Origin: Mariprofundaceae bacterium
Lineage (GTDB): Bacteria; Pseudomonadota; Zetaproteobacteria; Mariprofundales; J009
DNA: 5,170 nt
Assembly: GCA_015489095.1 (NCBI GenBank)
Contig: WFMN01000198.1
Coordinates: 1-5,170, forward strand
Direction of reading: 5' to 3'
The number at the start of each line of letters is the position of its first letter. Positions within the stretch are counted from its first letter, which is position 1. The notes under the pieces were generated by a model. The model was not told the origin of the DNA. It saw only the letters and a list, made by a program, of their open reading frames with translations, and ran no database searches. Shown in pieces: positions 1-5,170 of the stretch. The translations under genes and the position numbers were made by a program.

Positions 1-3000
1 CCGCCGGTGTGGTGTCGATGACGGTTTCGGCACAGGACGCGGCCGGCGCCACCATCGCAGGTCCCGCCACCGGCAACGCCGCCAACAACTTCACCGTCAC
101 GCTGAATGTCCCCAACGGCAGCGGCATCACCTTCACCGTCTCCGCCTTCGATGGCATCAACACCAAAACCTACCAAGGGCTCTCCGCCAAGCAGACACTT
201 ACCGGCACCGCGATCAATGTGCCGGTCACCATGCAGATCTGGCTCGGCGGCGTTGCCGCCGCCGGTGCGCCGCTCACCGGCACCACCCTGACGGTGAGCG
301 ATGCCTCGGCTCCTGCGCAAACCATCACCTTCACCACCGATGCCACCGGCCAGTACCAAGGCGCGATCCCAACCAACTTCGTTTATCCGCTGCTGCTCAA
401 GGTGACGCGCCCGGCTCCGCTACCGCCCATCTACTCGATGATGACCCGCGTTGGACGGGTGAACACCACCCCGCTCTCCACCATCGCCACCGCGCAGAGT
501 ATCGGCGCCACCAACAGCACCGCCATCGATGCCAGCTTCCAGACCGCCGCCGCCCAAGGGAACACCGTCCTCGATAGCAAGGTGCAGACCGCCGCCACCA
601 CCCTGATGCAGCAGTTAGGGCTCTCCTCCTTCACCAAGCTGGGCGCCAAGAACCCGATTACCGACCCCACCTTCACCGCCAACGGCAGCGGTCTCGACGC
701 GGTGATGGACAGCCTCGATATCAAGGAGCGCGATGAGGATGGCGACGGCACACCAGATCTGGTGCTCGCCAACCGCTCCGCCTCGGCAACACCGGTGGTC
801 AGCGTGAAGTCCACCAACCCCGTGATCAACCGCGAGCCCTACAGCTTCGCCATTCCCGGCGCCGCCGTTGCCGGAGATGACATCTACGGCACCCCGATCG
901 CATCAAGCGACGCAGTGGTCATCCCCCCCAACAGAACACCAACTACCCTTGCCCTCGGCGCGGGTGTCGGCGCAGGCCTTACCTCGCAGGATCTGAACAA
1001 ACTGGTCGGCGCGCTGATCGCCTCGGCCGAGGAGTCCGGCGTCAAGGTGGATGACGCGCGCAATAGCGCTTCCCTCGGCAGTTTTGTGGCGCAAACCATC
1101 CAGTCGATCGCCCCAGCCGCCGGAGGAACCACCCCGCTCTCCACAACCGCGCTACAGAACGCGGCCCAAGCCACCCGCACGGTGCTGAGTCAGGCGGGCG
1201 CGACCGGAGGGGTGCTGGCCGCCACCTTTAACCCCACCGCCGCCGCGCAGCAGGCCGGTCAGGCCGCGGTTGCCGCCAGCGATACCACCCCGCCGGTCAT
1301 CGCGCAGCCGGCTGACCTCTACATCGAGGCCGCCGCGCCGCTTACCCCCTACGGATTGGCGACTCCCACGGCCGTGGACGCCTCCCCGCCGGTTACCGTC
1401 GTCGGCAACGCCCCGGCAACATTCCCGCTCGGCATCACCCCGGTCACATGGACGGCCACCGACTTCTACGGCAATGTCGCCACCGCAACCCAGCAGGTGG
1501 TGGTGCGGGACACCACACCGCCGTCCATCACCCTGCTGGGTGCCGATCCCTACACGCTACAGGTAGGCCAAACCTACAACGACCCCGGCGCCACCGCGTA
1601 CGACCTCGTGGATGGCTATGTGCAGGTAACGACCAACAACCCGGTTACCACCACAGCTCCCGGAACCTTTACCGTCACCTACAATGTCTCCGATAGCTAC
1701 GGCAACGCCGCCACCCAAGTGACGCGCACGGTGCAGGTCAGCGACGGCGTTCCCCCCACCTTCACCGCGCTTCCCCTCGCCGACATCTATGTGGAGGCGA
1801 CGGGTGCGACCACGCCTGTTACCCTCACCACGCCGGCCGCGAGCGACAACTACGGCATCGCCTCGGTCACGCCAAGCAGCACCGGCCCATTCCCGCTTGG
1901 TACCACCCAAATCACCTGGATCGCCACCGACCTCTCCGGCCTGACGGCGACAACCACCCAGAACATCACCGTGACCGACACCACCCCGCCAACGCTGACC
2001 ATCCCCGCCGATATCTACGCCCAAGCCACCGGTGTGCTCACCACGGTGGCCATCGGCACGGCAACAGCGACCGATCTCGTGAACCCCGCGCCCACTATCA
2101 GCAATAACTCTCCCATCGTGTTCCCTCTCGGCACCACCGCGGTCACTTGGACGGCCGATGACGGCAACGGCAATACCACCACCGCCATTCAGCAGGTGAC
2201 CGTTTCGGACACCACGCCGCCGACGGTCACAGCTCCAGCCCCGATCCTTGTGATTGCGCCGGATGTGTATGGCGCTCCGAGCCGCGATCCGACCATCGCC
2301 GCGTTTCTCGCCGGTGCCACCGCAACCGACAATGTCGGTGTGGCCTCCACCTACAACGATGCGCCGACGCAGTTTCCGCTCGGCCGCACCACGGTCACCT
2401 TCAGCGCGCTCGATAGCTATGGCAACCTCGGCACCGCCGCCTCCTATGTCGATGTCTATACCTACATCAACGGCGTGCTGGCCGCTGGTCGGCCGGTGGC
2501 GAACGGGGTGCTGACGGTGAACGATCTCTATGGCCACACGGCGACGGCCACTGCTGATGCCTACGGTAACTACAACCTCTATTCCCAGTTGATTCCGCCA
2601 CTGCTGTTGCAGGTGGATCGCTATGGGCTGCCGTCGCTCTTCTCGCTCTCAATCGACGGTTACGGAACCAACCATGTGACCACGCTGACGACGATGATTG
2701 CGGCCAAGGCGCTCAAGGCAGCCAACAAGGCGCAGATTCTCGCTAATTTTGCCAACCCTTACGGCGCGGCGCTGACGCCAAATGATCTCTACACCGCCAC
2801 CCAGCAGCTCAAGAGCCTGCTGGGTCTTGCCGCCTTCACCCAGCTTGGCGGCAGGAACCCGCTGAACGATCCCAGCTTCAAGGCAGATGGCACCGGCATG
2901 GATGCGGTGATGGATGCGCTTGACCTCAAGGAGCGCGATGAGGATGGCGATGGCAAGAACGATCTTGTGCTGACCAACCGCTCGGCCACCGGTCAGGCGG

Positions 3001-5170
3001 TATTAAAACTGCTGGCAGCCAATCCACTGGCGTTGCTGCGTGATGCCTACTCCTTCTCGCTCTCCGGTGTGGCGCTGATCGGCGACGATCTCTACGGCAC
3101 GCCGCTGACCGAGAACGATGTGGTAACGATGGGCAATGGCAGCGCGCCGCTCATTACCTCCGGCACCATTTCGCCCTACACCACCCTCGGCTACAGCCGC
3201 GAGGCGCTCAACCGCATCATTCCCACCATCCTCGCCGGCGCCGAAGCACAGGGGGTGGATCTCTACGCCTCGCGCAACCAGCTCGTCACCTATGTCGAGC
3301 GGGTGCTGATCAACCTGCAGCCGTCACAGCATGTAGGGCTGGTCTATGACAACCAATTCCAGCACAACCTGCAAGTCAATGATAGCTACGCCTTCACTAA
3401 CTTGATTGACTCCTTTGGAAACATTGTTAACCCAATTCTTGCTGCGGATACACTTACGATGCGTAGCCTGTCGGGAGGATTGAATTCTGGCGGTAACATC
3501 AAGCCATCTGCCCTGCTGGTACCGAACAAGGCTGCTTTGGAAACCGTAGAGAACGAGTTCTATAAGATCATGACAGCGGGAGGGGCAACGGTGGACATTG
3601 TTGGCGCCGCCGATGTCTATTCCGGCGCGGTGAATCTTGGGGATTATGACACCATCGCCTGCTTCACCTATGGCGGTTCGGCTGTGGTCTCTGCAATTGA
3701 CCAGACGGTTGCCGACGCGGTCATGGCGGCGGTTTCATCGGGTTCCACATTTGTGACCAATACCGATGCCTGTGGCGCCAAGGTGATGAGCCTTTCGGGG
3801 TACTACAACGCCGGAACGGCCGGTGGCTGGTATCCCGCGCTGCAAGACTCCTTCTATGTGACATCGGATATCTATTCCGATCCATTGCTGGCGGGGGTTC
3901 AAGTCGAAACGCAATCGCCGCAAAGTCAAACCACCAGCTATTGGGACAGTGGCGATCGTACCGGACTACTGTTCAGGGTGGATAATACGCAATCCTATAC
4001 CGGCCGTTATACACGGGCTGGTGCCTACACGATTTCACCGAGTCGCTATCTGGGCAACGGGTTTTATGTTGGTTGGAACCCCGGCGCGATCGGGAACTAC
4101 TTCCCGGAGTGGCAGCGCGGCAATGGGCGGATCGTGGAACTCACGGCCATAGACTGGACATTCAACCAGGCAACCAAATCCGGCGGATATATCGGCATTG
4201 CCGGTCGTCAGATCCTGCAGAATGTGGCCAAGGGCGTAGGCAATAAGGTTAACGTTAACGGACAGAATGTCCCGCCGGTCTTCACCTATCCCGCCGATCC
4301 CTACAGCGTGACGGTGGCGGAGGATTCCTACGCCAACTTCACCGTGGCCGCGACCGACGCCAACGGTGATCAACTCACCTTCGACATCTACACCGCAGCC
4401 AGCAACGGCACCGCCACTGTGGACACCTATTCCGGCGCAGTCTCCTATATCGGTAATCTCAACTACAACGGCACGGACAGCTTCATCCTGCGCGTCCGCG
4501 ATCCCTACGGCGCAAGCGCGCTGCTCACCACCAATGTCGCCGTCACTCCGGTGAACGATCCGCCGGTGGCGAAGGGATCCGATGCCGGTAGTGCGTTGCA
4601 GTTTGATGGAGCGAATGATGATGTGGCCTTGCCAAACAGTTTGTTGAGTAGCAGTACGAGTGAAACAATAGAAGCATGGTTCAAGACCAGCGGCAGCGGA
4701 GGGATCATCGGATACCAGAATGGGGCTTATCCGGGAGCATCGTCCAGCTGGGTGCCGGTGATCTATGTGGATTCCACAGGGAAGTTACGCGGCGGATTCT
4801 GGACAGGACTGGTCAATGGCAATATCGCCTCCAACACGGTGGTCAACGATGGGCAATGGCATCATGTGGCGCTTGTCGCAGCGGTCAACACGCAGTCACT
4901 CTATCTGGATGGCGCTTTGGTTGGAACGCTTGCCGGTGCGGTAAATCACCTTACGATGACCAGCAACCAACTTGGTGTGGTCAATACCGCCAACGGCTGG
5001 ACGGGCGGAAATGGGGGCTGGATGCCGTTTGTCGGCCAGTTGGATGATGTTCGTATCTGGAATGTTGCGCGTACGCAGGCGCAGATTAAGAGCTACATGT
5101 ACGCCGGTCTGACAGGTCATGAAGCGGGTTTGCTCGGCTACTGGAGATTTGATGAAGGGGCGGGTGCAAC
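1..5170 (+). CDS. Giant multidomain surface/secreted adhesin-like protein, partial at both ends
   Basis: One uninterrupted reading frame fills the window; the first full codon starts at base 3 and no stop occurs through base 5168. The translation contains, in order, an unassigned beta segment, module A, four HYR domains plus one DUF5011-like domain, a second module A, a GATase-like domain, a cadherin-like domain and a LamG domain. Such architectures belong to secreted or cell-surface proteins that bind neighbours, surfaces or glycans. The protein is rich in Thr, Ala, Gly, Asp and Val and almost free of Cys, as expected for an extracellular beta-sandwich chain. Signal peptide, sorting signal and secretion domain are not in the window, so the export route (type I, type IX or other) cannot be told. 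An ATG at base 18 is in frame, but the frame is open upstream with the same composition, so I do not take it as the start. The exact biological role is unknown; adhesion is an inference from the domains. Confidence 0.95.
3..242 (+). other. Unassigned N-terminal beta-rich segment, truncated by the window edge
   Basis: Residues 1-80 alternate hydrophobic and Thr/Val positions in the manner of beta strands, for example NNFTVTLNVP, GITFTVSAFDG and the closing NVPVTMQIW. An aromatic-rich strand followed by a Y-x-G turn (KTYQGLS) and a final V-x-V-T-M strand is common in small beta-sandwich units that precede carboxypeptidase-regulatory-like domains in secreted bacterial proteins. It lacks the D-T-T-P-P opening and F-P-L-G core of the HYR domains found later, so it is not a fifth member of that array. 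Its left boundary is outside the window and I cannot name a family. Confidence 0.45.
243..1124 (+). repeat. Module A, copy 1 (about 294 residues)
   Basis: Residues 81-374 align along their length with the copy at 2463-3329. The order is: a beta domain of carboxypeptidase-regulatory-like type (GVAAAGAPLTGTTLTVSD to GQYQGAIP, strand LLLKVTR); the segment RVGRVNTTPLSTIA at about 450-485; a helical stretch ending in QQLGLSSFTKLG; the signature NGSGLDAVMDSLD; the acidic loop DEDGDGTPD; and the tail PYSFAIPG, GDDIYGTP and LNKLVGALIASAEESGV. The TPLT-like segment followed by A-x-G-x-G-x-D-A-x-x-D-x-L is, from general knowledge, seen in secreted proteins and lipoproteins next to carboxypeptidase-regulatory-like domains; I cannot attach a Pfam name with certainty. 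Function is unknown; a calcium-stabilised structural or binding unit is the inference. This copy is longer than copy 2 after GDDIYGTP and lacks most of copy 2's Asp-x-Tyr tripeptides. Confidence 0.8.
732..758 (+). other. Asp-rich calcium-type loop in module A copy 1
   Basis: Residues 244-252 read DEDGDGTPD. The D-x-D-x-D-G-x-x-D spacing matches the calcium-binding loops of thrombospondin type 3, dockerin and EF-hand-like sites, with acidic residues at positions 1, 3, 5 and 9. It follows the helical LDAVMDSLDIKER segment and leads into a short hydrophobic strand (LVLANRS). No second EF-hand helix is obvious, so an isolated TSP3-like loop is more likely than a true EF-hand. Calcium binding is inferred from the motif only. 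Confidence 0.6.
1125..1280 (+). other. Ala/Gln/Thr-rich linker between module A and the HYR array
   Basis: Residues 375-426 include LQNAAQATRTVLSQAG and AAAQQAGQAAVAAS. The composition is rich in Ala, Gln and Thr, predicts mostly helix or flexible chain, and contains no domain I recognise. It connects the tail of module A copy 1 to the first D-T-T-P-P of the HYR array. Module A copy 2 has no equivalent linker and passes almost directly into the GATase-like region. Confidence 0.55.
1281..1511 (+). repeat. HYR (hyalin repeat) domain 1
   Basis: Residues 427-503 carry the HYR hallmarks: opening DTTPPVI, the PADLYIEA segment (consensus close to PADITVEA), the core FPLGITPVTWTATD, then YGN and a closing strand QQVVV. 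The domain has an Ig-like beta-sandwich fold and normally serves as an extracellular spacer or adhesion module. The two cysteines of the animal HYR consensus are absent, as is common in bacterial members. Tyr replaces the usual small residue in both ADLY and TDFYGN. Confidence 0.85.
1512..1742 (+). other. DUF5011-like Ig domain inside the HYR array
   Basis: Residues 504-580 follow the first HYR domain and share its TTPP entry, but then diverge. The run PSITLLGADPYTLQVG, then YNDPGATAYD and PGTFTVTYNVSDSYGN, is the pattern of the bacterial surface-protein Ig-like family DUF5011 (consensus idGa.pi.ve.G..y.DpGatA.D..dGdvt...pGtYtVtYtatDsaGN). These domains occur in tandem as stalks on bacterial surface proteins. 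The FPLG core of the HYR units is missing, which separates it from its neighbours. It ends at VQVSDG, where the next HYR starts. Confidence 0.8.
1743..1976 (+). repeat. HYR domain 2
   Basis: Residues 581-658 open with DGVPPTF in place of the DTTPP used by the other copies. They continue with LADIYVEATG, an AASDNYG segment, the core FPLGTTQITWIATD and the final strand QNITVTD. The length of 78 residues matches the other units. This one retains the IYVEATG strand closest to the textbook ITVEATG consensus, with Tyr in place of Thr. Confidence 0.85.
1977..2207 (+). repeat. HYR domain 3
   Basis: Residues 659-735 contain DTTPPTLTIPADIYAQATG, an ATATDLV segment, the core FPLGTTAVTWTADD, GNGN and the closing strand QQVTVSD. 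It is the only HYR in the array whose D-x-x-G-N turn (DDGNGN) has no Tyr. Role as for the other HYR units: a rigid Ig-like spacer, inferred from the family. Confidence 0.85.
2208..2462 (+). repeat. HYR domain 4, slightly enlarged
   Basis: Residues 736-820 start DTTPPTVTAPA and keep the core FPLGRTTVTFSALDSYGN. Between the first strand and the GATATDNVGV segment there are several extra residues (PDVYGAPSRDP), making the unit about 85 residues against 77-78 for the others. Its last strand (SYVDVYTY) lacks the V-T-V-x-D ending and runs straight into module A copy 2, so this is the terminal unit of the array. Confidence 0.8.
2463..3329 (+). repeat. Module A, copy 2 (about 289 residues)
   Basis: Residues 821-1109 repeat the layout of 243-1124. 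The beta domain (NGVLAAGRPVANGVLTVND, then LLLQVDRYG) is followed by a helical segment with VTTLTTMIA in the place of TTPLSTIA, LKSLLGLAAFTQLGGRNP, DGTGMDAVMDALDLKER, the loop DEDGDGKND, then AYSFSLSG, GDDLYGTP and LNRIIPTILAGAEAQGV. Bases 721-745 of copy 1 and 2926-2950 of this copy are identical, while the rest has diverged at DNA level, so the duplication is old with one strongly held core. Copy 2 has many D-x-Y tripeptides (DLYG, DAYG, DRYG, DGYG, DLYT, DAYS, DLYG, DLYA), where copy 1 mostly has D-A-S or D-A-T. Confidence 0.8.
2937..2963 (+). other. Asp-rich calcium-type loop in module A copy 2
   Basis: Residues 979-987 read DEDGDGKND, the same D-x-D-x-D-G-x-x-D arrangement as at 732-758, with only the two residues before the last Asp changed (TP to KN). 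All candidate calcium ligands are kept between the copies while surrounding residues vary, which supports functional constraint on the loop. Actual metal binding is an inference. Confidence 0.6.
3330..4265 (+). other. Glutamine-amidotransferase/ThuA-like alpha-beta domain (tentative)
   Basis: Residues 1110-1421 differ from the beta-sandwich chain around them. From 3510 the order is strand ALLVP, helix NKAALETVENEFYKIMTAGG, strand ATVDIVG, strand DTIACFTYGG, helix QTVADAVMAAVSSG, strand STFVTNTDACG. This is the alternating pattern of the flavodoxin-like class I GATase/ThuA fold. After a Tyr/Gly/Trp-rich stretch (3790-4130) it closes with GRIVELTAIDWTF and SGGYIGIAGRQILQNV, like the C-terminal strand and helix of such domains. 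A Cys sits in DACG (3765-3776), where a nucleophile elbow could fall, but the canonical G-x-C-x-G and the His/Glu partners are not evident. A non-catalytic binding domain is just as possible. Bases 3330-3509 carry an entry segment I cannot assign (QVNDSYAFTNLIDSFGN). Confidence 0.5.
4266..4568 (+). other. Cadherin-like (Cadherin_5 / Big_9 type) domain
   Basis: Residues 1422-1522 start NVPPVFTYPA and hold the family's usual marks: VAEDSYANFTVAATDANGDQLTF, the NGTATVD strand, the LNYNGTDSFILRVRD segment and the exit VAVTPVNDPPVA. These cadherin-like or tandem-95 units occur in repeats in large bacterial surface proteins and bind calcium at inter-domain sites; the D-x-N-G-D and N-D-P-P segments here are the probable ligands. 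A VNDPP exit normally leads to the next unit of the same kind, but here a LamG domain follows. Five D-x-Y tripeptides fall in this one domain. Confidence 0.85.
4569..5170 (+). other. LamG/concanavalin-A-like jellyroll domain, open at right edge
   Basis: Residues 1523 onward match the LamG-like jellyroll family (Laminin_G_3 type): ALQFDGANDDVALP, ETIEAWFKT, DGQWHHVALV, SLYLDGALVG, then GQLDDVRIWNVARTQAQI and GLLGYWRFDEGAGA. These domains bind carbohydrate or protein ligands on surfaces. The order is complete to the last strand, so the domain is nearly whole and the frame goes on past the window, where GA-rich exits are often followed by a D-x-S-G-N segment. Codon use is distinct from upstream, with TTG, AGT, ATA and AGA codons at 4596-4680, and Asp-x-Tyr is absent. 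Confidence 0.9.

Noticed and set aside
18..20. In-frame ATG as a possible gene start
   Set aside because: The frame is open upstream to the window edge, no ribosome binding site or signal peptide is near, and the ATG sits inside a beta-strand-like segment.
732..758. True EF-hand
   Set aside because: The loop has the D-x-D-x-D-G spacing, but it is followed by a short strand and not by an exiting helix, and the position-12 Glu is not evident; a TSP3-type isolated loop fits better.
431..1180. Antisense open frames of about 132 and 98 codons
   Set aside because: Both mirror module A copy 1; the first has a counterpart of the same antisense reading at 2789-2989 (shared SPSSSRSL and similar segments) simply because the sense module is duplicated.
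1270..1696. Sense open frames rich in Pro/Arg/Ser/His in the other two frames
   Set aside because: Off-frame readings of Thr/Ala/Pro-rich HYR coding sequence; composition is typical of GC-rich shadows.
1281..2222. Regularly spaced D-T-T-P-P coding repeats as a CRISPR-like or tandem DNA repeat
   Set aside because: The repeats are about 15 bases, degenerate, in frame and explained by HYR domain starts; the spacing is that of the domains.
1557..2537. Long antisense open frame of 326 codons
   Set aside because: It lies entirely opposite the HYR array and module A start. Its product is a low-complexity Gly/Arg/His/Val-rich chain without a domain, and its length follows from the codon bias and repeats of the real frame.
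4676..5047. Sense open frame of 123 codons in another frame
   Set aside because: It overlaps the clear LamG domain in the main frame and has no recognisable domain of its own.

Overview
The window is a single coding region. On the + strand, the frame whose codons start at bases 3, 6, 9 and so on has no stop from end to end, giving 1,722 complete codons and two trailing bases. It is therefore an internal piece of one very large gene whose start and stop both lie outside the window. With base 3 as codon 1, residue number equals codon start divided by 3. I see no second gene, RNA gene, promoter, terminator, mobile element or CRISPR array. All other open frames on both strands lie inside this one and look like GC-rich shadows.

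The product reads as a giant modular secreted or surface protein of adhesin type. In order: an unassigned beta-rich segment (3-242); module A copy 1, a carboxypeptidase-regulatory-like beta domain, a TPLST-type helical segment, a DEDGDG calcium-type loop and a conserved tail (243-1124); an Ala/Gln-rich linker (1125-1280); four HYR (hyalin-repeat) Ig-like domains with one DUF5011-like Ig domain after the first (1281-2462); module A copy 2 (2463-3329); a domain that looks like the class I glutamine-amidotransferase / ThuA flavodoxin-like fold (3330-4265); a cadherin-like domain (4266-4568); and a LamG/concanavalin-A-like jellyroll domain still open at the right edge (4569-5170). The Ig-like and cadherin-like units would act as spacers, the Asp-rich loops as probable calcium sites, and the LamG domain as a possible glycan or protein binder. 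The GATase-like insert is the only part that might be catalytic.

The host is most likely a GC-rich bacterium, probably Gram-negative, because proteins of this build are typical there. Nothing in the window fixes the lineage. Composition is uneven: the first half is strongly C-rich with GCC/ACC/GGC codons, while the LamG segment is AT-richer and G-skewed, which suggests domains assembled from different sources.

The least expected signal is an Asp-x-Tyr tripeptide that I count 28 times between bases 879 and 4508. It occurs in several unrelated domain families, often at positions where the family consensus has another residue, and is absent from the first 290 codons and the LamG domain. The second is that the whole 1,722-residue segment has only two cysteines, both in the GATase-like domain.
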